64,000 bases of DNA, from NCBI RefSeq assembly GCF_050278625.1, contig NZ_JBNNTI010000004.1, positions 1 through 64,000 of the forward strand, written 5' to 3'. The notes under the pieces are model-generated. The model saw nothing but the letters and a program-made list of their open reading frames with translations. It made no database searches and had not been told where the DNA came from. The number at the start of each line of letters is the position of its first letter. The first letter of the stretch is position 1. The DNA comes from Viridibacillus sp050278625 (lineage in GTDB: Bacteria > Bacillota > Bacilli > Bacillales_A > Planococcaceae). This document shows, one piece after another, positions 7,367-16,722 of this stretch. A program made the position numbers and the translations under genes.

Positions 7367-8980
7367 TTATTTAAAATCTACTTTTTCTAATCTGTCAGAA
7401 CCAGTTGGGTGTGGTAGTAAATGAATGACATCTGACTTACTAGCTAAAAGTGGTGTAGAGTGAGCTAGTGGTACCCAAGGTGCCTCTTCATTTAATATTT
7501 CTTGAACTTCTTTGTATAGCGCATTACGTTTCTCTTCATCTACTTCTGTTTGAGCTTCGATTAATAATTTGTGTGTTTTAGCATTTTGGTAGTAAGTGTA
7601 GTTGTTACTGCCGATGCTATCCTTATCAAGAAGAGCATATAAGAAGTTATCAGCATCTCCGTTATCGCCGGTCCATCCAAGTAAGAATGCATCTGCTTCT
7701 CCTTTTGAAGCTTTATCTAAATATACACCCCATTCATATGAAACAATTTTACTCTTCATACCAACGTCAGCTAAGTTCTTTTGAATTGCTTCAGCAATTT
7801 TTTTGCCATCTGGCATATACGGACGTGGTACAGGCATTGCCCATAATTCAATTTGTTTACCATCATAGCCTGCTTCTTTTAATAGAGCCTTAGCTTTTTC
7901 TGGGTCATATTCATAGCCTTTAGCATCATCATTGTAGCCACTAATTAATGACGGCATTTGGCTTTTCGCAACTTCAGCTTGACCTTCGAAGAAAGCATCA
8001 ACAATCGCTTGCTTATCGATTGCATAGTTCATCGCCTGACGAACTTTTACATTATCAAAAGGTGGTCTCGTTACAGTTAAACCAAGATAACCAATGTTCA
8101 TAGATGGACGTTTAAGTAATTGTAAATCAGCATTACCTTCAATCGATGCTGCATCCGACGGACTAATACCATCTGCTAAATCAATTTCGCCTGTAATTAA
8201 ATCGTTTAAACGAGTTGAGTTATCTTGAATAGCACGGAATACCACTTTATCAAGCTTTGGTAGCCCTTCTTTCCAGTAATTAGGATTCTTCTCAATTGTA
8301 ATTGAATCGTTGCGTTTCCAAGAAACAAATTTGAATGGTCCAGTACCTACTGGATTGTCACCAAATTTATCACCAAACTTTTCGAATGCCGTAGGACTCG
8401 CAATAGCAAATGGACTCATTGCAAGGTTTTTCAAGAATGGAGCTTGAGGTTGTTTTAAAGTAATGATTACTTTAAAATCACCTTCTGCTTTAACAGATTT
8501 AATTACTAAACTTTTATCATCTTTAAATCCACCAAATACCGATTTAAAGTAAGGAAATTTATCTGCATCGCCGTTCATCCAGCGCTCAAAGTTCTTCACT
8601 ACTGCATCAGCGTTGAAGTCTGTTCCATCATGGAATTTTACGCCTTCTTGTAAGTCAAATGTGTAACTTAAACCATCTTTAGCTACCTTCCAAGACTTAG
8701 CTAAACCCGGATTTAATGTTGTATCTTGTTCACCAAAGTTGATTAATTTTTCATATAAGTTCTCTGTTACTTTGTAAGTCTCTCCCTCTGTAGTACCAAT
8801 AGGATCAAGTGTTACAGAATCTCCTCCACGACCAAAGACTAACGTTTTTTCTTTTTGCTCTCCGCCGTTTTTCTCACCACCCTTACCAGCATCCTTTTTA
8901 TCGGATGAACATGCTGTTAATGCTGTAGACAGTACTAGCAATAACATTAAGCCTAGCGCCAACCATCTCTTTTTCCTCAT
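7367..8980 (-). CDS. Peptide-binding lipoprotein of ABC importer (SBP family 5)
   Basis: A 537-aa extracytoplasmic solute-binding protein. The signal peptide (charged MRKKRW, then a hydrophobic stretch) ends in the lipobox TACSS, so Cys24 should be lipidated. A glycine/lysine/glutamate-rich linker (~27-45) leads to the SBP_bac_5 domain. The start at 8980 is set by GGAGGGG and by the signal peptide; the longer frame adds 29 residues without a signal. By operon order it corresponds to AppA. The following hairpin (7314-7349) probably makes this the most abundant product of the operon. Confidence 0.93.
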   Translation of the reverse strand: MRKKRWLALGLMLLLVLSTALTACSSDKKDAGKGGEKNGGEQKEKTLVFGRGGDSVTLDPIGTTEGETYKVTENLYEKLINFGEQDTTLNPGLAKSWKVAKDGLSYTFDLQEGVKFHDGTDFNADAVVKNFERWMNGDADKFPYFKSVFGGFKDDKSLVIKSVKAEGDFKVIITLKQPQAPFLKNLAMSPFAIASPTAFEKFGDKFGDNPVGTGPFKFVSWKRNDSITIEKNPNYWKEGLPKLDKVVFRAIQDNSTRLNDLITGEIDLADGISPSDAASIEGNADLQLLKRPSMNIGYLGLTVTRPPFDNVKVRQAMNYAIDKQAIVDAFFEGQAEVAKSQMPSLISGYNDDAKGYEYDPEKAKALLKEAGYDGKQIELWAMPVPRPYMPDGKKIAEAIQKNLADVGMKSKIVSYEWGVYLDKASKGEADAFLLGWTGDNGDADNFLYALLDKDSIGSNNYTYYQNAKTHKLLIEAQTEVDEEKRNALYKEVQEILNEEAPWVPLAHSTPLLASKSDVIHLLPHPTGSDRLEKVDFK

Positions 8981-9011
8981 ATACAAAACCCCTCCACACT
9001 TTGTTCTATTA

Positions 9012-9995
9012 TCATTGTTGACCTTGCTCATTATATAAATGACAAGCAACAGAATGACCTTTCTCAACTTCCTTTAATACAGGTACTGTTCTAGCACAAG
9101 TATCCATTTTAAATGGACATCTTGTATGGAAAGTACATCCCTCAGGAGGATTCGATGGGCTTGGAATATCGCCTTTTATCAATATTTGCTCCCGCGTAAA
9201 GTTTGGATCTGGTACCGGAACGGCTGATAATAAAGCTTGAGTATATGGATGCAATGGCTTACCATATAAGGATTCACTATCTGCCAACTCAACCATCTTC
9301 CCTAAATACATCACCCCTACACGGTCACTAATATGACGAACAACCCCTAAATCATGCGCTATGAATATATAAGTAAGCTTTAAATCTTTTTGCAAATCTT
9401 GCATTAAATTTAAAACTTGAGCTTGAATCGAAACGTCTAAAGCAGATACAGGTTCATCCGCAATAATCAATTTTGGATTTGTCATTAATGCTCTTGCTAT
9501 ACCAATACGTTGCCTTTGTCCCCCACTAAATTGATGTGGATATCGTCTTGCATGGTAGCTACTGAGACCCACGATTTCAAGGAACTCATTGACCTTTTTC
9601 TTACGTTCCTTTGCATCTCCAATACCATGAACAACTAGAGGTTCCTCTAGAATTTTACCTATTGAGTGCCTAGGATTTAGTGAAGCATACGGGTCTTGGA
9701 AAACCATTTGAATTTCACGACGAGCTTTACGCATTTCCTCTTTAGATAAATCGGATAGTAACTTACCATCAAATTCAATGCTTCCTTCTGTTGGCTCTAG
9801 CAATCTCATAAGCATACGTCCTGTAGTAGATTTTCCACAGCCGGACTCTCCCACAATCCCAAGCGTTTCACCTTCATTCACATAAAAGGAAACATCATCA
9901 ACTGCCTTTACCTGACTAGACACTTTTCCAAGCATCCCTTGGCGAATCGGAAAGTATTTCTTCAATCCTTTAACTTTCAACAACGGCTCTGTCAA
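9012..9995 (-). CDS. Peptide ABC transporter ATP-binding protein (AppF/DppF/OppF type)
   Basis: A 327-aa cytoplasmic ATPase. Walker A is GESGCGKST, the signature is SGGQRQRIGIARAL, Walker B is LIIADEPVSALD and the switch His is in FIAHDLG. The C-terminal oligopeptide-transport domain carries a cysteine cluster (CTFHTRCPFKMDTC...CH), the iron-sulfur type motif of OppD/F proteins. The start is TTG at 9995 with AAAGGAGGTG 7 nt upstream. Its first 26 bases overlap the preceding ATPase gene, indicating translational coupling. Confidence 0.93.
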   Translation of the reverse strand: MTEPLLKVKGLKKYFPIRQGMLGKVSSQVKAVDDVSFYVNEGETLGIVGESGCGKSTTGRMLMRLLEPTEGSIEFDGKLLSDLSKEEMRKARREIQMVFQDPYASLNPRHSIGKILEEPLVVHGIGDAKERKKKVNEFLEIVGLSSYHARRYPHQFSGGQRQRIGIARALMTNPKLIIADEPVSALDVSIQAQVLNLMQDLQKDLKLTYIFIAHDLGVVRHISDRVGVMYLGKMVELADSESLYGKPLHPYTQALLSAVPVPDPNFTREQILIKGDIPSPSNPPEGCTFHTRCPFKMDTCARTVPVLKEVEKGHSVACHLYNEQGQQ

Positions 9996-10989
9996 CTGCA
10001 GACACCTCCTTTCTTTCGTGCAAGAAGCATCTCGTCTTATGTTCTGGGCTTGTTTGATATAGATTCGGATTTTCTACATTACATTGCTCAAATGCAAACT
10101 CACAACGAGCAGCAAAACGACAACCAGTACGAACAGACCCCGGTTTTGGCACGTTTCCGGGAATAGAATATAGCCGCTCTTTTTTAAAGCGCATATCAGG
10201 TACAGAATGAATAAGCCCTTTTGTATATGGATGCTGTGGATCATTGAATATTAATTTGACAGGACCTTCTTCTACTACTTGCCCGCCATACATAACAATA
10301 ACTCGCTCACAAGTTTCTGCCACAACTCCTAAATCATGTGTAATCATCATAACGGCTGTATTCAACCGTTCATTCAAGTCTTTCATCAATTGTAAAATTT
10401 GTGCTTGAATCGTTACGTCTAACGCAGTTGTTGGTTCATCTGCTATGAGCACCTTCGGATCACAGACAAGAGCCATTGCTATCATCACACGTTGACGCAT
10501 ACCACCAGATAGTTGGTGAGGGTATTCCTTAACCAATTCTTCTGCTCTTGGTAATCCTACTAACTTCATCATTTCAATCGCACGATTTCTAGCCTGTTTT
10601 TTTGACCAATCTTTTTGATGGATTAATATCGCCTCCATCAACTGATTCCCTATTGTAAAAAGAGGATTTAATGAAGTCATTGGTTCTTGGAAAATCATTG
10701 CAATATCTTTGCCACGTACTTTACGCATTTCTTTTTGAGAAAGCTTAGTTAAATCCTTGCCCTCAAATTGTATTTGACCACCTGTAATTTTACCCGGCGG
10801 AGATGGTACAAGCCCCATAATTGATAAAGCGCTTACACTCTTACCACAACCCGACTCTCCTACAATGCCTAGTATTTCACCTTCTCTTACTGAAAAATCA
10901 ATATTATCTACTGCAGGGATTTCACCATCATCTGTGAAAAATGTCGTCTGAAGTCCTCTCACTCGTAGTAATTCTTTACGATCACTCAT
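9970..10989 (-). CDS. Peptide ABC transporter ATP-binding protein (AppD/DppD/OppD type)
   Basis: A 339-aa ATPase and first gene of the importer operon. Walker A is GESGCGKSV, the signature is LSGGMRQRVMIAMAL, Walker B is VLIADEPTTALD and the switch His is in MITHDLG. The C-terminal cysteine motif is CRFAARCEFAFEQC...C. It should pair with the next ATPase to power peptide uptake. GGGGGG lies upstream of the ATG. The preceding 180 bp hold an AT-rich promoter region and the terminator of the upstream exporter gene. Confidence 0.93.
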   Translation of the reverse strand: MSDRKELLRVRGLQTTFFTDDGEIPAVDNIDFSVREGEILGIVGESGCGKSVSALSIMGLVPSPPGKITGGQIQFEGKDLTKLSQKEMRKVRGKDIAMIFQEPMTSLNPLFTIGNQLMEAILIHQKDWSKKQARNRAIEMMKLVGLPRAEELVKEYPHQLSGGMRQRVMIAMALVCDPKVLIADEPTTALDVTIQAQILQLMKDLNERLNTAVMMITHDLGVVAETCERVIVMYGGQVVEEGPVKLIFNDPQHPYTKGLIHSVPDMRFKKERLYSIPGNVPKPGSVRTGCRFAARCEFAFEQCNVENPNLYQTSPEHKTRCFLHERKEVSAVDRAVVES

Positions 10990-11108
10990 ATAGTCCCCCC
11001 TTAAAATTCAATAATTCGATATTTTCTAAACATTTAAATCTTTTTATCTATTTTATACTGTTAATTCGAAAAAATGCAATACTTTTTATTATTAAGTATT
11101 TTTATGAC

Positions 11109-11147
11109 AAAAAAATAAAGACTCCCCATAAACGGGAAGTCTTTATT
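11109..11147 (-). terminator. Terminator of the ABC exporter gene
   Basis: AATAAAGACTTCCC pairs with GGGGAGTCTTTATT, followed by TTTTTTG on the minus strand. It lies just after the exporter stop codon; the stem would also work on the plus strand. Confidence 0.85.
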
Positions 11148-11169
11148 TTATGCTATTTTTACAGTCCTA

Positions 11170-12918
11170 TTATGCATCTAGCCTTTGCATATGGAACAAA
11201 TTGTGATAAATGCCCTGTTGCTTTATCAACTGCTCATGTGTACCTTGTTCTTTTAGTTCACCATGATCTATAACTAGAATTTGATCTGCATGTGTGATTG
11301 TTGATAAACGATGAGCTACGACGATTGTTGTTCTATCATGTGCTAACTTGTCTAATGATTCTTGAATTAGTGATTCACTTTCTAAATCTAGAGCTGATGT
11401 TGCTTCATCTAAAATAAGGATTGGTGGGTTTTTCAAAAAGACTCTGGCAATAGCAACTCGTTGTTTTTGTCCACCAGATAATTTAACACCGCGTTCTCCA
11501 ACCTTAGTATCGTAACCTTCTGGTAATGACATGATGAAGTCATGAGCATTAGCGGCTTTGGCTGCTAATATTACTTCCTCATTTGACGCATCTGGACGCC
11601 CCATTAAAATATTCGATTTAACTGAATCGCTAAATAGAATGTTATCTTGAAGTACGATTCCGATTTGTGAACGGAGCGAATGGTTTGTCGCCTCTTTAAT
11701 ATCAATTCCATCAACTTTTATAGCGCCTTCCACCACATCGTAAAATCGAGGTATTAATCCAACTATCGTGGATTTACCACCACCACTCATTCCGACCAGC
11801 GCAATCGTTTGACCTGATTGAATGTTAAAGCTCACATTGTTCAATACATTTTGCTCATCATCAGTATAACGGAATGATACATTTTGAAATTTCACATCTC
11901 CTTGTAGTGGAGGTAATGTAATTGCATTTGGCTGATCTTCTACATCGTATTTTTCATCTATTAACTCGAATACGCGGTCCATAGAGGCAATTGATTGCGT
12001 AAGTGTTGTTGACGAAGTTACAAGTCTACGTAACGGTCCATAAAGGCGATCGATATAAGCAACAAACGCTACCATCGCACCAACAGAAAGTGGTCCTTGA
12101 ATAACCATATATCCTGCAAAACCAATAACAAGCAACGGAGCTACTTCGGTAATCGTATTGATTACAGCAAAAGCTTTAGCATTCCACTTAGTTTGATCAA
12201 GTGCCTTGTCCAAAAATTCTCCGTTTGTCTCATCGAAAATTTTCTGTTCATGCTTCTCTAAAGTAAAGCTTTTGATAATACTCATTCCTTGAACACGTTC
12301 ATGTAAATAGCTTTGCACTCCTGCTAATGCTTGTGAACGTTTGCGTGTTAAATCACGCAGTCTACCAAAGAAATATTTTACACAAAACGCATAGAACGGA
12401 AAAACGATTAGCGTTACTAATGTCAGCTTCACATCTAATGTTAGCATTATCCCAATAGCAATTAGAATGGTTGCTAAGTCCAGCCAAACATTCATCAGAC
12501 CAGTCATGATAAAGTTCTTTGTTTGTTCTACATCATTGATGACACGTGAAATGATTTCTCCAGCACGTGAATTTGCGTAATAGTTCATGCTTAGTTTTTG
12601 GAGATGTCCATACAATTCCTTGCGAATATCATATAATATCTTATTACTTACATGCTGTGCAAAATATTGTCGATAATATTCTATTGGGGGTCGTAAAATG
12701 AAAAATACAACCGTTGTCCCACCTAGCCAATAAAATAGCTGTACTGTTTTTTCATCACTTGTTAAATCTTTAGCCATCACGATATCATCAATTACAATTT
12801 TGATTAATATTGGAATGAACAATGGAATAGCAAATTTAACAACTCCTATAACAAGTGTTAATAGAATTTCCCAATTATACGGCTTTACGAAGCGCATATA
12901 ACGTTTAATACTGTCCAA
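11170..12918 (-). CDS. ygaD: ABC exporter, fused permease-ATPase (YgaD-like)
   Basis: A 582-aa half-transporter: six transmembrane helices in residues 1-310, then an ATPase domain with Walker A GMSGGGKST, signature LSGGQKQRVAIARV, Walker B ILILDEATSALD and switch VVAHRLST. It works as a homodimer (or heterodimer) of the multidrug/lipid exporter group; the substrate is unknown. Size and position (next to ygaC and sspE) fit B. subtilis YgaD. The start is TTG at 12918 with AAGGAAGTG upstream. Confidence 0.9.
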   Translation of the reverse strand: MDSIKRYMRFVKPYNWEILLTLVIGVVKFAIPLFIPILIKIVIDDIVMAKDLTSDEKTVQLFYWLGGTTVVFFILRPPIEYYRQYFAQHVSNKILYDIRKELYGHLQKLSMNYYANSRAGEIISRVINDVEQTKNFIMTGLMNVWLDLATILIAIGIMLTLDVKLTLVTLIVFPFYAFCVKYFFGRLRDLTRKRSQALAGVQSYLHERVQGMSIIKSFTLEKHEQKIFDETNGEFLDKALDQTKWNAKAFAVINTITEVAPLLVIGFAGYMVIQGPLSVGAMVAFVAYIDRLYGPLRRLVTSSTTLTQSIASMDRVFELIDEKYDVEDQPNAITLPPLQGDVKFQNVSFRYTDDEQNVLNNVSFNIQSGQTIALVGMSGGGKSTIVGLIPRFYDVVEGAIKVDGIDIKEATNHSLRSQIGIVLQDNILFSDSVKSNILMGRPDASNEEVILAAKAANAHDFIMSLPEGYDTKVGERGVKLSGGQKQRVAIARVFLKNPPILILDEATSALDLESESLIQESLDKLAHDRTTIVVAHRLSTITHADQILVIDHGELKEQGTHEQLIKQQGIYHNLFHMQRLDA

Positions 12919-12939
12919 AAAATCACTTCCTTTTCAAGC

Positions 12940-12968
12940 GAAAAGCCTGCTGGTTTTCACCAACAGGC
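12940..12968 (-). terminator. ygaC terminator
   Basis: GCCTGTTGGT/ACCAGCAGGC, a 10-bp stem with a 4-nt GAAA loop, followed by TTTT on the minus strand directly after the ygaC stop. Confidence 0.88.
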
Positions 12969-12973
12969 ATTTA

Positions 12974-13519
12974 TTAGTCATTTTCATGAAGCTTTCTTTG
13001 AAATTGATAACGGTTCGTCCAAGCCTCTATAAAGTCAGACGCAAAGGGTCCACGTCTTTGTTGAATCCAACTAAGTAACTTATCTACATTTGATTTTAAT
13101 ATTTGATCAATTACAGATGGATAACTCATTTCCTGCTTGTGTTGTTCATACTCATCTTCATCAAGTAAAGTATAAGACATATCTGGAAATACCTTTACGT
13201 CTAAATCATAGTCAATATACTTAATAGCGTTATTATCAAAAACAAATGGAGAGCTCATATTACAGTAGTAATATACTCCATCTTCTCTCAACATACAAAT
13301 AATATTAAACCAGTGCTCTGCATGAAAGTAACAAATGGATGGTTCACGTGTTAACCATGTTCGACCATCTGCCTCCGTTACGAGTGTGCGTTCATTCGCT
13401 CCGATGACTATATTTTTTGTGCCTTTCAATACCATCGTTTCTTGCCAGACACGGTGGATACGGCCATTGTGTTTATAACTATGTATTTGTATTGTTTCAC
13501 CTTCTAATGGAATCGCCAT
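12974..13519 (-). CDS. ygaC: DUF402 nucleoside tri/diphosphatase (YgaC/Ntdp family)
   Basis: A 181-aa cytoplasmic protein of the DUF402 family; the Staphylococcus homologue SA1684 is reported to hydrolyse nucleoside tri- and diphosphates. The acidic DYDLDVKVFPD and LLDEDEYEQHKQ segments are those expected to bind metal. The start at 13519 follows AAAGGTGGG and gives the usual family length; the upstream in-frame extension has no ribosome site. It is monocistronic and flanked by hairpins. Position between ygaD and sspE matches B. subtilis. Confidence 0.87.
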   Translation of the reverse strand: MAIPLEGETIQIHSYKHNGRIHRVWQETMVLKGTKNIVIGANERTLVTEADGRTWLTREPSICYFHAEHWFNIICMLREDGVYYYCNMSSPFVFDNNAIKYIDYDLDVKVFPDMSYTLLDEDEYEQHKQEMSYPSVIDQILKSNVDKLLSWIQQRRGPFASDFIEAWTNRYQFQRKLHEND

Positions 13520-13604
13520 GTTAATGCCCACCTTTTCGATAAACACTTATTGGAAAAGCGCTCTTTGCTTAACATTATAACAATCATGAATAAAAACTTG
13601 TAGC

Positions 13605-13636
13605 AAAAAATAAGCGAAGGCCAAAAGCCTTCGCTC
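13605..13636 (-). terminator. sspE terminator
   Basis: GCGAAGGC/GCCTTCGC, an 8-bp stem with a short loop, followed by TTATTTTTT on the minus strand after the spore-protein gene. Confidence 0.9.
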
Positions 13637-13655
13637 ATTAGAGAGTAACCCATGA

Positions 13656-13844
13656 TTAGTTCGAGTTATTTTGATTATTCTTAGCATATTTACCCGAAGC
13701 TTTTTGCTTATTTTGCTCAGCTTTATTATTTTGCTTCGCTACTTCGCTGAAATCAGTTTCAGCTCCAAACTCCTCAAACATATTTTGCGCATTATTTTGC
13801 GCATTGTTTTGTGATTTGTTTGCACCGTTTTGATTATTTTTCAT
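13656..13844 (-). CDS. sspE: Gamma-type small acid-soluble spore protein (SspE-like, single repeat)
   Basis: A 62-aa Asn/Gln/Lys/Ala-rich protein, a spore amino-acid store degraded at germination. It carries one gamma-SASP block, FGAETDFSEVAKQNNKAEQN followed by KQKASGK, where B. subtilis SspE (84 aa) has two. The EEFGAETD segment resembles the GPR protease site in degraded form. The start at 13844 is set by GGAGGTGA 5 nt upstream; the longer frame overlaps the mutY end. The neighbours mutY and ygaC match the B. subtilis context. Confidence 0.88.
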   Translation of the reverse strand: MKNNQNGANKSQNNAQNNAQNMFEEFGAETDFSEVAKQNNKAEQNKQKASGKYAKNNQNNSN

Positions 13845-13909
13845 GGAAATCACCTCCGTGCTATCTAATTTGCGTAGCTTGGAGAAATTTATTCTTGGTA
13901 ATATTTCCT

Positions 13910-14983
13910 TTATAAATTGGACGTTTCGATTTGATAACTTTGCCACACTTTTTGCATTGGAACTGGCATTGGTAAAACAGCCATCTCTTCAACCGTGAAC
14001 CATCGACAATTATCAGGTATAACCTGTTGCACTTCACAACCAACAAAGTAACTTTCAATATGCCAAGTTAAATGAGAAAAAATATGTTTGAATGAAGTCA
14101 ATTTTTCGCGTGATAATAAACTTAAGCTATATTGTTCAACTAATGTCGTTTCGTTTGTAGTATCGTTATCTGCATTTTGCTCAATCATTGGAAATTGCCA
14201 CATATTTGCTAGCAGGCCTTTTTCCGGACGCTTTTCAATTAAAAATTGGCCTTTAGTATTTCTCACAACAAACACATCATAAGGAATATGTTTCATCTTT
14301 ATTTTTTTCATTTTAATAGGTAGCTTCTCCGTATTCCCCTCATTAAAAGCTGTACAAAATTCACGTACTGGGCATAATAAGCACTTAGGAGAAGTCGGAG
14401 TACAAATCATAGCACCTAGCTCCATCAACCCTTGATTAAATTCGGATGGATGAATTGGATCAATGAGTTCCATAACCGCATTTTCAAACGTTTTTTTCGT
14501 CTTTGGCAGTGTAATATCTTCCTCTATTAGTAAAACTCGGCTAAGAACACGCATAACATTGCCATCTACAGCATGCTCTGCTTTATTATAGGCAATACTA
14601 AGAACCGCTCCTGCAGTATATGGTCCAACGCCTTTTAATTTTGAAATTTCTAGGCGATTATCGGGCACTTTACTATTGTAATTTTCAACTACTTCTCGAA
14701 CACCTGCTTGTAAATTACGCGCACGTGAATAGTACCCTAGCCCTTCCCATTGCTTCAACAATTTTTCCTCTGGGGCTTCCGCCAAATGTCGAATTGTTGG
14801 AAATTCACTAAGGAATCGTTCATAATATGGGATAACCGTGTCGACTCTTGTCTGTTGCAGCATCACTTCTGATACCCAAATTTTGTAAGGATCATTTGTT
14901 CTTCTCCACGGTAAATCTCGTTTTTCTTTTTTAAACCACTCGACTAATGCTTGTTGAAATTGATGTTTATATTGATAGTACAC
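13910..14983 (-). CDS. mutY: A/G-specific adenine DNA glycosylase MutY
   Basis: A 357-aa base-excision repair enzyme that removes adenine paired with 8-oxoguanine. The HhH-GPD domain includes catalytic Glu39 (WVSEVMLQQT), the helix-hairpin-helix LKGVGPYTAG and Asp140 (VDGNVMRVLSR). Four cysteines C194-x6-C201-x2-C204-x5-C210 bind a 4Fe-4S cluster. The C-terminal third is the NUDIX-like 8-oxoG recognition domain. The start is GTG at 14983 with AGGAGG 5 nt upstream. It is divergent from yfhP. Confidence 0.96.
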   Translation of the reverse strand: MYYQYKHQFQQALVEWFKKEKRDLPWRRTNDPYKIWVSEVMLQQTRVDTVIPYYERFLSEFPTIRHLAEAPEEKLLKQWEGLGYYSRARNLQAGVREVVENYNSKVPDNRLEISKLKGVGPYTAGAVLSIAYNKAEHAVDGNVMRVLSRVLLIEEDITLPKTKKTFENAVMELIDPIHPSEFNQGLMELGAMICTPTSPKCLLCPVREFCTAFNEGNTEKLPIKMKKIKMKHIPYDVFVVRNTKGQFLIEKRPEKGLLANMWQFPMIEQNADNDTTNETTLVEQYSLSLLSREKLTSFKHIFSHLTWHIESYFVGCEVQQVIPDNCRWFTVEEMAVLPMPVPMQKVWQSYQIETSNL

Positions 14984-15110
14984 TTTTTCCTCCTAGGTAT
15001 TTTCGATTTATTTTAAAAATGTATAAAGCTATAAAATGTAAACCAACCGATAATTTCACCTTATAAATTTAAAACAATTTCTCTCCCAATATTTAAGGAG
15101 CTGATTATTT

Positions 15111-16088
15111 TTGGATTCAGGTACACATTTAGTAATGGGTATTGCACTAGGTGGTTTAGCATTAGCTGACCCAGTTGTAGCAGGTAGTTCCATGACAACA
15201 GCTGCAGTTATTACAGCAACAATCATTGGATCACAAGCACCCGATATTGATACAGTTTTAAAATTGCGCAATAATGCAGTTTATATACGGAACCACCGTG
15301 GTATTACACATTCTATTCCTGCAATTATATTATGGCCTATTTTGATTACAGGGGTAATTTCTTTGTTATTTCAAGGCGCCAATATATTGCATCTATGGCT
15401 TTGGACATTTTTGGCCGTTTTTCTTCACGTTTTTGTTGATATTTTTAATGCTTATGGAACACAGGCACTACGGCCAATATCGAAAAAATGGATTGCACTC
15501 GGTGTTATTAACACGTTCGATCCTATAATCTTCAGCTTACATGTAATAGCACTTATGCTATGGGCATTTGGCTTCAATCCCGTTTGGACGATAGCCAGTT
15601 TATATTGCATCCTTGTGCTTTACTATTTAATTCGCTTTACCTTACAGCAAGCCGTTAAGTATGCTGTCAAAAAGACCATACCAGATGCCGAAAAAATAAT
15701 ACTCTCACCTACAATGCGCTTTTTCCAATGGCGTGTTGCAGCCAACTCAAGCTCTACTCACTTCGTCGGACGAGCATATGGGCGTTCTATCACCATATAC
15801 GATAAATTCCCAATCGAACCACTACCAGACACTCCATTATTCCACGCAGCATTAGAAGATTCCAATTTAGCTGCATTTGTATCATTCTCTCCCCTTTACC
15901 GTTGGGAAGTAAGTGAGCTTGAAAATAATTATCACGAAGTACGATTAATCGACCTACGTTATCGAAGCGAAAATCACTATCCATTCGTAGCCGTCGCCGT
16001 ACTAAACGCCAATCACGAAGTAGTCCAATCCTACACAGGCTGGATCTTCAGTGAAGATAAACTACAAAAGAAACTAATTGTGGAATAA
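15111..16088 (+). CDS. yfhP: YfhP-like membrane-bound metal-dependent hydrolase
   Basis: A 325-aa member of the YdjM/YfhP family. The N-terminal part has hydrophobic helices and conserved histidines/aspartates: THLVMG near residue 5, GSQAPDID near 44, RNHRGITHS near 59 and HVFVDIFNAYG near 105. The start is TTG at 15111 with AAGGAG upstream (11 nt), giving the family length. It sits next to mutY as in B. subtilis. The role is not firmly established; a metal-dependent hydrolase at the membrane is inferred from the motifs. Confidence 0.87.
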   Translation: MDSGTHLVMGIALGGLALADPVVAGSSMTTAAVITATIIGSQAPDIDTVLKLRNNAVYIRNHRGITHSIPAIILWPILITGVISLLFQGANILHLWLWTFLAVFLHVFVDIFNAYGTQALRPISKKWIALGVINTFDPIIFSLHVIALMLWAFGFNPVWTIASLYCILVLYYLIRFTLQQAVKYAVKKTIPDAEKIILSPTMRFFQWRVAANSSSTHFVGRAYGRSITIYDKFPIEPLPDTPLFHAALEDSNLAAFVSFSPLYRWEVSELENNYHEVRLIDLRYRSENHYPFVAVAVLNANHEVVQSYTGWIFSEDKLQKKLIVE

Positions 16089-16089
16089 C

Positions 16090-16188
16090 TTTAATGCTGA
16101 AGGCGCTCGACCAGCTGCGAGGTCGTTGGAAGGCGGAAGCCAAAGTCGCTCTTTGACTTTGTGCGCCCGACTGAAACGACCCGAGCCC
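16090..16188. repeat. GC-rich intergenic segment
   Basis: About 100 bp of clearly higher GC than the surrounding DNA, rich in CG dinucleotides and short inverted repeats (for example GCGCTCGACCAGCTGCGAGG). It immediately follows yfhP and abuts a 21-bp tandem repeat. No coding function is supported. It looks like a dispersed intergenic repeat, but a second copy is not present in this window. Confidence 0.5.
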
Positions 16189-16300
16189 TGATTGTTGCAC
16201 TAACTTGATTGATTGTTGCACTAACTTGATCGATTGTTGCACTAACTTGACTGATTGTTGCACTAACTCAATTCATTGTTATTTAGCAGAATATTCACGT
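16189..16300. repeat. 21-bp tandem repeat plus shared tail
   Basis: Four near-identical 21-bp units built on TGATTGTTGCACTAACTTGA run from 16189 to about 16272. They are followed by a tail (TTATTTAGCAGAATATTCAC) that recurs exactly three times in the 50.4-51 kb repeat region. This marks a dispersed repeat family. The minus strand reads as a heptad QQS-type frame, but there is no sign that it is a gene. Confidence 0.85.
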
Positions 16301-16417
16301 CCTAAGACCACTATATTTCTGCTCTGTGGAGTTGCTCGATAAGGATTATGAACCAGTCTCCATTCATAATGAATTATCTCATTTTAAGAATGTTATCAAT
16401 AAAAAAACAGCCTCAAC

Positions 16418-16458
16418 AAACTGACCGCTACATATTGAACGTAGCGGTCAGTTTATTA
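16418..16458. terminator. Terminator of the recX-yfhH-yfhJ operon
   Basis: A 14-bp perfect stem, AAACTGACCGCTAC/GTAGCGGTCAGTTT, lies just after the yfhJ stop on the minus strand. The T-tract is poor on the minus strand and better on the plus strand. Confidence 0.75.
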
Positions 16459-16461
16459 TTA

Positions 16462-16722
16462 TCAGTTGTTAGTTGCATCTAATAAGTGAGCGTATTTTGG
16501 ATTACGTCCTGCAAATTCATGTAGCTGATGACCATAACCTTGGATCCATTGGCGAATAATCTTCTCAGTCATTTCAGCTCCTTGATAATCATAACCAGCC
16601 TTTGCGTATGTCGCTTCAAAATCAGACCACAATAATTCAATCCACACGCGAGCGCGTTCTTCAGTTATTAATTCATTGCTATCTTTTAACTCTAATACAA
16701 GTTGATCTATTATTGCTTCCAA
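16462..16722 (-). CDS. yfhJ: YfhJ family (WVELL) protein
   Basis: An 86-aa acidic cytoplasmic protein carrying the family signature WVELLWSDFEATYAKAGYD at about residues 27-45. Its function is unknown. The start is TTG at 16722, directly next to the yfhH stop, with GGGGGG 7 nt upstream. It is the last gene of the recX-yfhH-yfhJ operon, as in B. subtilis. Confidence 0.88.
   Translation of the reverse strand: MEAIIDQLVLELKDSNELITEERARVWIELLWSDFEATYAKAGYDYQGAEMTEKIIRQWIQGYGHQLHEFAGRNPKYAHLLDATNN

Noticed and set aside
16048..16263. Minus-strand ORF encoding QQS heptads
   Set aside because: It is a by-product of the 21-bp tandem repeat and the GC-rich segment, overlaps the yfhP end and has no start signals.
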